Of a stretch of DNA of 64,000 bases, positions 46,400 to 57,362 are shown piece after piece. The position numbers were made by a program, and so were the translations under genes. The notes beneath the pieces are model-generated. The model was not told the DNA's origin and made no database searches. It saw only the letters and a program-made list of their open reading frames with translations. The stretch comes from Onchidella celtica (Eukaryota; Mollusca; Gastropoda; Systellommatophora; Onchidiidae), in NCBI GenBank assembly GCA_963931925.1, contig OZ007576.1, forward strand, positions 18,489,811 to 18,553,810, read 5' to 3'. The first letter of the stretch is position 1, and the number at the start of each line of letters is the position of its first letter.

Positions 46400-46871
46400 A
46401 CTCGGGGACAAGGTGGTCTAGAGGCAAGGTGCTCGCCTCTCATGCCAAGGGTCCCGGGTTCTAAACCCGGGCAGTGCAGGCATGTTGGAAAGTGGATTTT
46501 TCTCATATTTTCAAGTCCCTGGTCCTATTGGGGGGTAGGATCGAGTAGTTCTTGGAAATTGGATTTTTTTCATATTTTCAAGTCCCTGGTCCTATTGGGG
46601 GGTAGGATCGAGTACCTAGTCTTCTCGGATAAGGACGAAAAAATTCGGAGGGCCCGTGTGCACGTTGCGCACGTTAAAGATACCTTGGCAGTTGGAAATC
46701 GTAAAGAGCAGGCCGAAAGGCCGCTGCCCGGGCAAAATTGAAATTAATAGATTAAAATTTATCCATATCATCCCCCCCCCCCCCCCGCCAGAATAAGAAA
46801 TAATAAAACAAGTAAAGTGAGGTGTAAATGCCAAGGGCAGCGAACCTCCTAAAATAAAGACCTCAAATAAC
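46400..46871 (+). mobile_element. tRNA-derived SINE, copy 2, with internal duplication
   Basis: 472 bp, flanked by 12-bp direct repeats. Box A TGGTCTAGAGG at 46414-46424 and box B GGTTCTAAACC at 46457-46467 mark the tRNA-like head. The body matches copy 1 and ends GCGAACCTCCTAAAATAAAG. A 67-bp segment (TCATATTTTCAAGTCCC..., first at 46503, again at 46570) is duplicated in tandem, which together with a 15-base C run (46772-46786) explains the greater length. Confidence 0.88.
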
Positions 46872-46883
46872 AGTTTAGGTTAA
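46872..46883. repeat. SINE copy 2 target-site duplication, right
   Basis: Exact match of 46388-46399. Confidence 0.85.
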
Positions 46884-47279
46884 TTTCTCGACAGCAGTCG
46901 TCGTTTCGTCGTTGCCCTTTTCCAGTTTCCCTCCGTAAATACAACACATCTAATATTTTGAATAATACTTTAGAATCCTAATTAATTACCTAATGGTTGA
47001 GACCTGAATTTAATGCATGCCGAGTGAATTTTTGCTGTAAAGAATTAACTTCTCGTATCTTTTTTTCATTTCTTTAATCAAAAATAATTTAAAATGTATA
47101 AGATCAGTTAAATTATTGCACCCAGTATTAAAATAACCAACCGTTCATTGATGTTTTATTTTCCATAAAGACAGTTTCAACACATTTTCTGAGAAGATAG
47201 TACCTGTTGATAAAATTCCAATATTGTTCTTGCCACAGAATCAACCTGTTCGTGTTTTTTTTTGTTGTTGTTTTGACAG
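46884..47279. other. Intron 10, last part
   Basis: AT-rich. Ends in a T/G-rich tract (TTTTTTTTTGTTGTTG) leading to the GACAG acceptor. Confidence 0.4.
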
Positions 47280-48001
47280 ATGTTTCTCGAGGTAAAGTTG
47301 ATACAGCACATGTAGTCTTCTTTGACCCTTATCAAGCTCACCGGTTCAGAACCGTGCTGGAAACCATCAAATGTGCATTCTCCGACGATGGCTGTGTTGC
47401 CTTACCATGTGTGCAACCACCCCCCGCCTGCCCACGTCTCCCTTGCGTCCCTCTCACCATTGTTGACCCATGTCAGCCAAAATTCCCTCCTTGCCACCCG
47501 TGTCCAGTTCAGTGCCATTGTCCCTGTCCACAAATCGATCCATGCACTGGACAGCCTACCATTTCCCCAATTTCAAATCCCCCTGCCACGCCTTGCGGGC
47601 CCCCGCCTTCCGTGTTTTCCAACCATTGCAGCTCGGTACCAATGCCAACAAATGAACCCCCTGGGGGTCTCTACCCTCCAGAACAACCATGTATTTCTGG
47701 CCTGTCCAACCGTGGTGTTATGTCACCCAATGCCCCTCCCAATTCATCAGTACGCAGTCCCTATGAACCCAGTCCAGTTTCAAACAACCCCATAGGTACA
47801 GTTGACCTCGTCAAAGACCCATTGAACCTGACTGGCTCCAACAACACAGGCCTGTGCGGCGATCTCACAGCAAACACAGCCGGAAATTATGCTCAATCCA
47901 CATCTTTACATCCACCCTATGACCCTTACTCGTATGAAAATAGTCAAGGCAAGATTCTTTTCTGCAGCACTGCTTGTCTAGTACATCTCGGCAAGGACCA
48001 A
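47280..48001 (+). CDS. Exon 11 of model: end of first RanBD1-like domain, Cys/Pro linker, start of second
   Basis: 722 bp with acceptor TTTTGACAG and donor CAA|GTAAGT, phase 1 in and 0 out. The first 35 residues include HVVFFDPYQAHRFRTVLETI, the strand-plus-helix end seen in RanBD1/PH domains (usual form 'aiRFk..e.A..Fk'). A striking linker follows with ten Cys in about 50 residues, spaced by Pro (for example PCHPCPVQCHCPCP), then a Ser/Pro/Asn-rich stretch. The last residues, KILFCSTACLVHLGKDQ, match the opening strand of a second RanBD1 domain (usual form 'vLFe.rAKLyrf'). No introns interrupt the low-complexity linker. Confidence 0.6.
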
Positions 48002-48265
48002 GTAAGTCTGTGTCTTAGTCATGTGTGCGTCAAAGTCATGTTTGTGAGGAAAGTAGGTGCTCTATTGCCAGTGTGAAAAACTGAATACAGTAAAGGCAGA
48101 AAACAACTACAAAGGGACAAGCATCAATTGGGACATTTGACCCTCCGTGGTTTCTTGCCACTGTGAGTTAGAATTGTGTATCTAGTTTGTTGCCGGAAAA
48201 TAACTTTTTAGAGGGGAGTGGGGGCAGCTGTCCTTACCGAGCTGCTGGTTGGTGGGTGCCTCTGG
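48002..48265. other. Intron 11, first part
   Basis: Nothing recognised before the solo LTR target site. Confidence 0.4.
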
Positions 48266-48270
48266 TAGGG
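48266..48270. repeat. Solo LTR target-site duplication, left (TAGGG)
   Basis: TAGGG precedes the LTR start and recurs at 49870-49874 directly after the LTR end. Confidence 0.7.
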
Positions 48271-49869
48271 TGTAACGAAATGCCGCGTAATGACCGTCCA
48301 CTTGCCCGTTCGATCGGTCCACCTCCCTGATCTTTTGTTCGAAGTTATGTCTCAGGCTACCTGCGGGTAGAGCAATTATCTCTGACCCGTCCACCTAATA
48401 CCCCAGCGTCCGAGTTTGGCCACCGTAGAATCTTTGTGCACGTTTTTATGGCTCACGAATTCGAGCTAGCTAGAACCTCCCAGTTTTCCCCTCTGTAATT
48501 TTCTGTAATTTTGAGTTTCTGTATATATTCCAGAGCAAATCTGGAGTCGTCAGTCCGCTTGCGGTAGACTCACTGCGAGGTTCTGCTCGTGCGAAGCAGT
48601 GTACCTGCCTGTAGAACTCAGGCGTGTATTTACAGTGTCTATTAAGGCCTGTATTAAAATTTAGCTCGTAAGGAGCGAGGTCCTGCTCACGTAGAGTGGT
48701 GTACCTGTCTGTCGTTCTTATTGTAAGACACAGACGTATATTAACATAGCCTATACGGTGTGTTAAGTTAGCTCGTGCATAGAGCGTTTATGACTTTCAA
48801 GTTCGCGTAGGACTTAGTCATAGTAAATTTCCATATTTCTTGCTTTGTCAAAGCATGAAATAAGCTCAGTTAGAGCGGCGTGTGAGTCTAAGCTTAAAGT
48901 TAAAGTTAGCTCATGTACGCGGTGCATCTATTGCACATATCTTAAGTTCTTAAGGAACTCATTAATTTCCTGTATTGTACTCGCTTCTTGTGGCAGTGTT
49001 AGACCTGTAAGTCCCAGCGTGACCAGGCAGGCTTCTGTCCACGTGTAGAGCATTGTACCCGGCGTGTCTGTGAATTGTACAGAACAGCGGGAAGGCTAGA
49101 GGCCAAGACCATAAAGTAACCACCTGTTTTAAAGTATCCTGTGCATATTGTTAGGACATTTCGATCCTGTTGTGTATCCTGTGACTGTGACCAGAGCCTT
49201 ATCAGGACATTAGTATATATAATTCTAGTAGTTATCTTGTGGATGTGGACAGTGCTTTTTATGTGGAGTAAGGCCATATTTGTAATTGGGTGTATCCTGT
49301 AGTGAATTTAAGAGAACATTATCTTGTGGAGTCCAGTTTCCCAAGAGACCCGACATTCGTCGGTTTAGGACCATCATCGTCAAGTTTACAGATTCAAGAT
49401 ATAGGACAAGTTTAAGTAACATTTTAGTTAGAGTATTATTGGAAGAGTGTGGATATATCCTGTGTGAAACGTTATTTAAGTGCAGAGTCGGTGAGATATA
49501 CAATTACCTTTTTATCTGTGTTTTAGTGTAACATATTATGATCCATTTCATTGTCATTCTATTGTATTAATCAGAAACCTCTTCTTTCAGGGTAGTTAGT
49601 TTAGGTTATTGTTGTCACATTTATTATCTTTGGATCATTGCCATTTTAATATCTGTATGAAATATTTGTCCATCTCTTCTGACACGCTATTTAGACTATT
49701 TTACTAACATTAATTAAGACCCCATCCCACGTGTCCCAATAAATTTATTGTGTGTATAACTGTAAAGCACTTGTTTCCATCGGTGTGTTATAGTCACTCA
49801 TAGGCCGGAACATCCCAAGGTTGCAAACCGCATTTGCAGTACCATTGTCTGCACCTGCGCTTTGTGACA
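48271..49869 (+). mobile_element. Solo LTR, 1599 bp
   Basis: Starts TGTAACGAAA and ends CTTTGTGACA, with TG...CA ends and a 5-bp TAGGG duplication on both sides. It has no internal coding region, so it is best read as a solo LTR left after recombination between two LTRs. A TATA-like CTGTATATATTCC lies near 48520 and AATAAA near 49738. The end region (AACATCCCAAG ... GTGACA) resembles the end of the Gmr1-like LTR (AACATCCCCAAG ... GTGACA), so it may be a distant relative. Confidence 0.7.
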
Positions 49870-49874
49870 TAGGG
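49870..49874. repeat. Solo LTR target-site duplication, right (TAGGG)
   Basis: Exact repeat of 48266-48270, immediately after the TGACA end. Confidence 0.7.
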
Positions 49875-50192
49875 TCTCCTGTCCTACCGTTCTGTTATGT
49901 TCTGTCTATGGTCTTGCTTTTTCCTTGCACAATGTGGCCATTGTCGCTTCGACGTGCTTTCTTCAAACAAATCAACCTGTCCTACCGAAGTAAACACATT
50001 GCATGTGCAGTGTGGCTTTTTCGAGGTACCCAAACTAGCCAAAACTACGCTAACCTCAACTTCAACTCTAACCCAGAGGGGCAACTGTGTTCACTGAAAA
50101 CCCAAACAGCAAATTTATATTATATTATTAATGACTATCCAAGTACTCCCAAAACGAGAATTGTGTGATGAAAATAGAAAGGTTTTTTGTTT

Positions 50193-50615
50193 GGAAGCGT
50201 ATATCCGTACAACGCACACAATGCGATGACATAGAACACGCACCGGAATACTATATTACAGACCTTGTTAATTTGAATAGTGTTTAAAAATATGAATCGG
50301 CTCAGTAGCAAAACAATCCGACTTCTGCTCGGATATGCGCTAATAATAATATACTTGAGTGTACGTCGATCACCAATGGCTACCCCAACTCTGTTTCGCC
50401 TGATTAGTCAATTTGACTACCGCCCATTGATACAAACTAACAAAACCCTCACGTCCCCAGGTCCATCTGACTATTCCATGTGTTGTCACTTTAAATTCTT
50501 GAACACCATACCAAGTTTTGTTTCAGCAAACCTTCACCAGTCACGATTTTTGGTAAACATGTATGGATATGCACTGTCCATATCCGTACAACATGTTGTA
50601 CGGATATATACTTCC
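50193..50615. mobile_element. Candidate MITE with 21-bp inverted ends
   Basis: 423 bp bounded by GGAAGCGTATATCCGTACAAC and, on the other strand at the right end, GGAAGTATATATCCGTACAAC (19 of 21 identical). The 9 bp TTTTTGTTT occur on both outer sides (50184-50192 and 50616-50624), consistent with a 9-bp target duplication as in Mutator-type elements, though the T-rich sequence weakens this. No transposase ORF, so it would be non-autonomous. Confidence 0.5.
50580..50607. repeat. Perfect 28-bp palindrome
   Basis: The sequence from ATATCCGTACAAC to GTTGTACGGATAT around a central AT reads the same on both strands. Its right half is the right inverted end of the candidate MITE, so that end carries an extra inverted copy of its own terminus. 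Confidence 0.9.
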
Positions 50616-51009
50616 TTTTTGTTTACTTCGAGTTTGCAGGGGAGAGCAATCAACTGGTGTAACAGTGGATTAGAAACGGTAGCCTTTGTTTCACAAAGGC
50701 TGTTTCTAGTGCTCTGTTCTTGATTCTGGAATTTTTCTGGTTGTTTCTGTGACGGTTTGGTGGTCTTTCTCATAAATGGTTATGTTACTGGTGATCTCTG
50801 ATGAAAGGCGCCAAAGGCAAGATAAGGCAAGTTGTGTAGAGGAAGTGCAGGAGAGATAGAAAGAAAGAAAGAGGACCAAATTTACAATAGTATTTTGACA
50901 TTCAGTAAAAAAAACAGCTGCCTTCTTTATCTTCTAATTAGAATCACGCACTTATCATGATATTCCATCCTCAGGTATGACCCAATTCAGTAGTTTTATA
51001 CCTTCTCAG
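50616..51009. other. Intron 11, last part
   Basis: Ends in TAGTTTTATACCTTCTCAG, the acceptor used for exon 12. An earlier CAG at 50974 would put a stop codon in frame. Confidence 0.4.
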
Positions 51010-51203
51010 CAGGTTTGGCTGGATATGCAGAAAGGAATCCTGAAAATCATACAGTGTCCCAATTCCATGGGCTACAGCATCGTCTTGGAAAACATTGAGA
51101 AAGCTTCTTCCCTCTTTCAGTTTATTACGAAGGAGACAATCTTTGAACCAGCTCCCAAGACACAGTATGGCTTCATCTACAAAGTGGCTACCAGTGGTGA
51201 AAG
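51010..51203 (+). CDS. Exon 12 of model: core of second RanBD1-like domain
   Basis: 194 bp, phase 0 in and 2 out. It encodes QVWLDMQKGILKIIQ, then about 50 residues with alternating hydrophobic strands, ending TQYGFIYKVATSGE. The W-x5-G-x-L-K-I signature is the most recognisable part of RanBD1 domains (usual form 'W+eRGvGdlKil'), and it joins exactly to the opening strand from exon 11. The exit is a GC donor (GAAAG|GCAAGG), the favoured context for GC-AG introns. Reading through gives a stop at about 51280, so a truncated alternative product is possible. The usual basic RRD-type motif is absent, so Ran binding is not assured. Confidence 0.6.
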
Positions 51204-54200
51204 GCAAGGATCATGTGGATGTCTTTGTGTTTTAAATAGTGACAGATTGTGGGACCTGTGCATGAGAAATAAGGCTGCATAAAATTCTTTCCAGTATCAC
51301 GTTCGCTACGATTGAACGATATGATTCAAAAAGGACATTTTTGTAATACAATAATTAATATCACCATCTGCCTATATTAATTTCTAAACCTACTTCCAAC
51401 CATAGAATGATGTCCTGTGCTATCTCACAAGTTAGAGTGGCAATGGAAAGCACTTTGTTCAAAATCACATTTAGGACCAAAACCGTTCAGTCTCAAGTCT
51501 CAAACTGAGAACAGCTGGCATGCTTTGCACTTAGCGGCGATTGCTTGTTTAAACAAAAACAATGACATATTTTATGAAGCCGATATAAAGAAAATACAGA
51601 ACTTTGTTCACTGTACATAATAGTGTAGGCCATTATTGAAGTAGAGTATTTTTATAACTTCAGCCGCTATAGAAAAGCCCTGGCCATTTTTTAAGTCGCG
51701 TAGGCACTGTAACAGAATCGTATTACATGTATTATTAGGCTTCACCAACTTTACCAAAATGGCCCAAATTCTGTGACCTTAACCTTGCTCTTAAGTGAGA
51801 CAAACATTGCATTTCGCGCTAGCCAGTTGATATGAGTAGTCTGAGCTTTACTCGTGGCCAATTGTTTGCCTCACCTTCTCCACTCACCACTCTATTTGAC
51901 GGCTGACCAAAGAGTTTATAATAAACCTAGAGGTAAGACTCGGTCACGTCACATGTCCGCAAATAGAAAGCCCGGCAGCCATCTTTTCTTACGGCAAGCG
52001 ATTGCAAATACTGTGTCAAGGCCAGTGCTAACGAAAGTAGTTTTTGTCGGAAGGCCTCAGTAGTTTATTCTTGTTCATTCCTCTTTAGAGATGGAGGTTC
52101 AAATTCATCCGTACAATTTGTATTTTGTCATAATTCATAATGTTTGTTTTCTTTTTCTTTTGGTGGGATTACATTTTTTACATTTTCGTGGTTCACCCAA
52201 TCCATCCGTACTGTCTAGGTCGAGGCAGGCTTGTCGTAAGTTGGCCGCCATCTTTACTTCACCTACCGACGACGCCACGCGGAGACTTGCGTAGCGCTAG
52301 TCTGCCCTCTATTCTAGCTATATTATTATAACCTCTTTGGGGCTGACCAACATTCAACTAGCTGGGTTTTCCCCAAAATCTTGTTTCTACTATTGCATTA
52401 GTCCTTCGTGTCATTTCTAAACAGAAGGCATAAAATTCGCTTGCATATATATTATGATAGATGCTGAATATAAATCAATCATTCAATGCGCGTTTAAGTA
52501 TGCCTACAAAGAAATTTTAAAGAGGGGGGGGGGTCTTGAAGGTAGTTTTCGTAATTATAAGAAATAGACAATTTTAGCTATAATAAACGAATTCAGGATG
52601 TCTGAATTAGTTTTTAAACAAATGTAAAAAAAAACAACAACACACGATTTGTGATATGGTTGTTATGGAAACGCCGCCGTCTTGATGTCTAAAAAGTGTC
52701 AACTTCAATGGAAAGGCTTCGCCAAATTTAGCTGGATTTATTTGAAACCTCATATCATATCTTTTTCCACCCAATCAAAAACGTTATTCAGAAAGGAGTT
52801 TTGATATCTATTACAAATCTTATGCTATAAATTGTTGAAAATGGTATGGAGCGGAATTCCCATTTACCTCCATTTTCTATCACACACAATAAAATATCAT
52901 TTAAAACAACAACAAAAATTTATATAAAACAAATTTTCTTCGGTATGAATTTTTTTACTTGTTCAAATATGCTGTTCGCCAAATTTTATATCAAACGGTA
53001 AAAATAAAGAACTAGTTCAGAAATTACTAGTCAAAAGTGCAATTGTGAGAAAATCGCATTTGAAGTTTTTTTTGCAACAAAAAATGCATTGAAAGGTGTC
53101 ACAAATGCGTCAGAACATCCTTGCTTGGTATCCTGGGCCTCCACAATGATTTGTAAACTACCAAAGGTTTATGACAGATGTGTACAGAGGAGTAGGGGAT
53201 AGAAGGGGTTGGGGGGGGGGGGGGAGAAATGATGTAAGTAGACAGTCCAAACTGATTTTTACTTTTTATCATAACTCACCGGTTATTGTTTAATCTGATG
53301 GAGCTTGCTTTTCTAAAAAAATTCGATACCAGATTTATTATTCTGGTTAAAGGCTTTGAAAATTATGGCATTTTCAAATGTGAAAAAACACCTCGATTTT
53401 GCTGCCTTTTGCAAACTGCATGATAGCAACTCTGACCGCCCAGAAAATGACCATTCATTGAGTCACGGCATTGAAAATTCTCAGTTTCCATGTCAAGGAG
53501 GTGTATATTACGCTCAATTTTTTTCGAAGGGTGCAAATATAATATAAGCATCTTATTTTATCTTTTTTGGTCATCCTATTTCATCCGACGTTAATTTTTT
53601 GTGACCTCTATAATGTAGGTCACGATCTAAATCTGCTGAACATAGCGGTCATGACCTTCGCCCCAGCCAGTGAGAAGGCTCAATTTATTGCTCCGTTTAC
53701 GGTCGACCAATCGGTGAAATAGAAGCGAGGTAAAGGTCGGGGATCTACCATGTTTTACTATGGCAGTGCCATCAGTATAGTGATATTGCATGCTTGATAA
53801 AAGGGAGTGGGATGTCTCAGGCCTGTTACCACCACCTAGGCATGTGGGCAATATAAACAAAGGTCTCGACATCGAATATCCACTTAGCACTAAAACTCCC
53901 GGTTTTGGTGGCGACACTGCGATGTTATTTAGGGCTAATTTTGAGGCCCAGTGGAATGATTCTTGTGACGTTTTCTTGATCCCCATCTCACTAACATGCA
54001 TATTTCAGGGTTATAAACATTCGAAATTGAGATATAGTTAGTAAAGTAGTATTCCCAAATGGATAAACTAACAGAAAAGTACAAAATCTCCATATCGATA
54101 TTTTGAAGCCTAGTTTCGATTACAAGAACCCCCCCCCCTCCCCCCCCCCCCCCCAACCCACCCTGTTTTAAGAAGTGGTTGACCTCGGTAGTCCTGAAAT

Positions 54201-54464
54201 GTTTAACTGAAAAGCAAATAGCCGATCTTTAATACTAATAGCCATTTTCTCTAAATTTCACTGTTGTTTGCGGGTCACGAAGGTTGGCCTTACATGCAAA
54301 TATCTCAGCACACAAATCTCATAACTCCTCCTTAGTTTTTCCCCCGGCACCAAGTACATTCATTCAGGTTTCCAGTTATAACAATATCTTTAGTCTCGAA
54401 ATTTTTAAACACCGGGTCGCACGACATATATTTTCTATTCTCTTTGTTTTTGTGCATATTTCAG
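51204..54464. other. Intron 12 (proposed GC-AG)
   Basis: A 3.3-kb intron with G runs (53211-53224), C runs (54129-54154) and no recognised gene. A stretch at 53600-54000 stays open on both strands in short frames but shows no domain. Confidence 0.4.
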
Positions 54465-54693
54465 ATGTCACAACGAAGAGCACTATCTTCTGAGTTTCAA
54501 GTGTGAATCCAATGCTGAGAAGTTTAAGGCTATTGTAGACTACATCCACTGTCTACTGATGATCGCACCAGATGATAACTGTAACAACGCTCAGGAATAT
54601 CCCACGAAAAATTGTATTTCACGAGACACAAAGGACAACAGCTGCAAGCCTTCGGCATTACGAAGTTCCCAGAAACGAGCATGGGTTTCATAA
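54465..54693 (+). CDS. Exon 13 of model: end of second RanBD1-like domain and C-terminus
   Basis: Acceptor TGCATATTTCAG, phase 2 in; stop TAA at 54691-54693. It encodes CHNEEHYLLSFKCESNAE, then KFKAIVDYIHCLL, the final strand and C-terminal helix pattern of RanBD1/PH domains (usual form '..laiRFkt.eeAekFkeaf'). A Ser/Lys-rich tail of about 35 residues follows. It is too short and lacks an ATG, so it is easily missed by ORF scans; the phase match with the GC donor of exon 12 supports it. Confidence 0.6.
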
Positions 54694-54844
54694 GGGCCTG
54701 TAGTTTCCCATATTCCTCAATTCTGTCAAAAGCTTCATCTGCAACTGTCAGGCGGATATCTCAGCAGCGATCACGAATAAGACTGCAACTTTTGTAGTTA
54801 AAATATAGCCCAAAACCATACATGTATGTCGTAAAGCCCTACCA

Positions 54845-54850
54845 AATAAA
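54845..54850 (+). terminator. Poly-A signal of the plus-strand gene
   Basis: AATAAA about 150 bp after the stop codon of the last exon, followed by a T/G-rich stretch (CATTTTTTGTCGTC), as expected downstream of a cleavage site. Confidence 0.5.
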
Positions 54851-57240
54851 CATTTTTTGTCGTCATGTTTTTACATTGCTCCAAGCTCTGCTAAGACTCC
54901 ACATATGTTGTAGGTTTTAGTTTTTCAAGAAACTACAGATTTTATGCTCTTGTGCTGGTGGATGCAGAGTTTCCCTGTGATCATGTCGTAGTGCTAAGGT
55001 ATGGTCTTTGATTGGATTTTTAGCGTGACTCCACTGACCAAAGACATACGACCGATTTTTTCTAGGGCAGGATAGATAGTACGAGTAGCGGAAGCTGCCG
55101 AATAAAACTATAATCAGATAATAACAATCTCATTCTCACAACGTTGTCGGCCAGGCACACGTAAAATAAATACAAATACCTGAACACACACATACACACA
55201 CACACAAACATGCATAGAATGAGCAAACAGTATTAGAAGACAACTACCAGAAGGAAAAGTTTAAACAAAAAAAGAAAAGCATGCAGTAATTTCTGATCAC
55301 AAAATATCTTATGACATAATCGTGAAAGACATCATTAACAATATAGCCCTGAATTTTTTTACTTTTTTTTTCTTTAAGTTGTAGACTGTCCGAAGAATGA
55401 ATGACAACATCAAGAACAGGACAAATCTGCAGCTCAAACACGACATGAACAGAAGCAGTAGCTATATTACCAACAAATGTAGACGAGTTATGTTTTGATA
55501 AACACAATTTACAGAAAAAAAGAAATCTTTTTTTTCATGCCATTGCCAAACCAGCCTTGGAAAGTTGAGGGCTCCACGACCTAAAATCACATATTTTTTA
55601 AAAATAAAATATATGATATGAACCAAATTTGAAGTGACTTTCCACATTTTATTGCTAGATTTGTTCCATTCATGGTTCTTACTATTGTTCACATTCATTT
55701 TCTGTTTGTACCGGTATTTCTTTCTGTCGATAGTACGAAGAAAATATTGAAAAGATAAAAAATGTCAGTATTTATGTATTGCTAGTGAATTCATGAAGCT
55801 GGATGTGAGGAAATCCGTTCTGCATTAATGCAAATACAAGAAAAGGCTTTAAAATAATACCAACATTGTGGTACGGTATTAAATGAAATTGGAAAATTAA
55901 ATTGAAAACAAAATCCATTTTTAATTTGAAGTTTCAGTTGCAACCAGCTGCTAGCTTTTGATCTTCTGGTCAGCTGCTACCAGGTTCCATTTCTCAATCC
56001 AACCGAAACAACTTGAAATGGTGTCACAGTGAATGGCGGCCAGTACTGAAGTGATTGTCCTCGAATAAATTTCAGTCACCCAACATTAACAAGTGGGTTG
56101 CAGGCCAAATCGTGTACACTGTATCCACTATCAATAGTAAGTATCATTTAGCAGGAAAACACACAAGACCACTCTAAATGTCTGAAGTCTAAGACTTCCA
56201 TCAGCGAGCAAGGGGTTAAGAATTTCTGGCTGATCCTGTTTCAGCTTTATAAATTATGCTGTATAGCATTATTGATGATTTTCTGGGCATAGACTTGCCA
56301 AGTCTAAACTGGACACGTTACATGACGGACGTAGAGAGGAAAACTGAGTCGACTGTTCGATTGTATTGGACTTTTGTTTTGTATCTACTTTCAGTTGTTT
56401 TTTTTACTTCCTTTAAAAAAAAAAAATTCTATTGCATTCTACAGGATGTTTATACTTGATGTTGGGTGAGATCCTCTTCTGTTTCCGCGCACAAAATGAA
56501 AATGAACAACAGAATTTGGAAATTTCAAAAGTGAATGTTTGCACCGGAGATCATGATGAATAATGATAGATTAGAAATAAAAGTATTCCATTCCGGTATT
56601 CACAAATGAGTAGCGCCCTGAGCACAACATTGTTCTGTTCTGTGTTCCCATTTAGCCTGTGAAGATAGAGTACCGGTATTTCAAACATGTGTTTGACTAC
56701 CACACAAAATGGAACCAACAGCCTTAGGCTGACGAGAGCCCCGGGAAACAAAGATCTCACTCTTGTTCAGAAATAGCAAATTACATGTATTATTGACCAG
56801 AAAGCTCACGAATACAGTCAGATCTTAATTGACTTTGGGGTCAAGAACGGCAATATCTGGGTGCCTTACAAGCTGCCACATCCGCAACAACATGTATCTT
56901 TTTTATCGTTGTTAGCTGGCTGTACATGTTTCATGTACAAAATTCAACATAGTTCTTCTAAAACCACAAGCAGCTGAAGGTAAGGAACTTTGTCATGGAC
57001 AGACAAGAAACGGCTAATTCCTTCAGACATGATCCCAATGTGTAGACAATTGGTTGGTGTTTTGTAACTTGGAGAAACAAGCGCTAAGAATTGTCAGCTG
57101 GGTTTGGGAGGGGCAGGAGGTGGAGCAAGAGGGAAAACGAAAATTGATGGCATTGGCATATTTAGACCCACACATTTATTGACAATGACAATTGACAGGC
57201 CTTTTGATTTAGATTTGTACTTTGACTGCCATCTGCATAG
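54851..57240. other. Intergenic; no gene recognised
   Basis: Includes a CA repeat (55185-55205). Minus-strand frames at 55244-55698 are AT-driven and show no domain. Confidence 0.4.
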
Positions 57241-57362
57241 TCAAAATTTGGCAAAAAGAAAAAGTAATGTATGTAGCAAAGCTTCGCGTAAGAAATAATA
57301 CCCAAACGATACAATGCTGCGACCCCACAGTTTTTCTGTGGTTTTTATAATATATTCTGCCA
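57241..57362. repeat. Foldback interspersed repeat, copy 2
   Basis: Shorter relative of 46191-46385, with both shared blocks directly joined and no inverted middle part. It shows this is a dispersed repeat. The class is unknown. Confidence 0.5.

Larger units (their letters stand above)
5994..54693 (+). other. Gene model: SR-repeat protein with two RanBD1-like domains (13 exons)
   Basis: I assembled this locus from splice signals and phase. The exons are 5994-6047, 8815-8865, 9778-9837, 11209-11481, 26273-26449, 26560-30009, 40396-40498, 41732-41877, 43231-43290, 45153-45225, 47280-48001, 51010-51203 and 54465-54693. Junction phases agree at every step: phase 0 through 30009, then 1, 0, 0, 1, 0, 2. 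The product would be about 1,860 residues, with a Lys-rich and Ser/Arg-repeat N-terminal two-thirds and two C-terminal RanBD1-like PH-fold regions. RanBD1 domains bind Ran-GTP in nuclear transport factors; the function here is inferred only from fold pattern. An AATAAA at 54845-54850 fits the gene end. The true 5' end is not identified, and the four first exons might belong to another transcript. Confidence 0.5.

Noticed and set aside
46404..46476. A functional tRNA gene
   Set aside because: The boxes A and B are present, but the stems do not close and the body continues as a repeat with target duplications, so it is a SINE head.
50975..51009. Upstream acceptor for exon 12 at the CAG ending 50974
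   Set aside because: In the phase required by exon 11 it gives an immediate stop codon; the acceptor ending 51009 keeps the frame.
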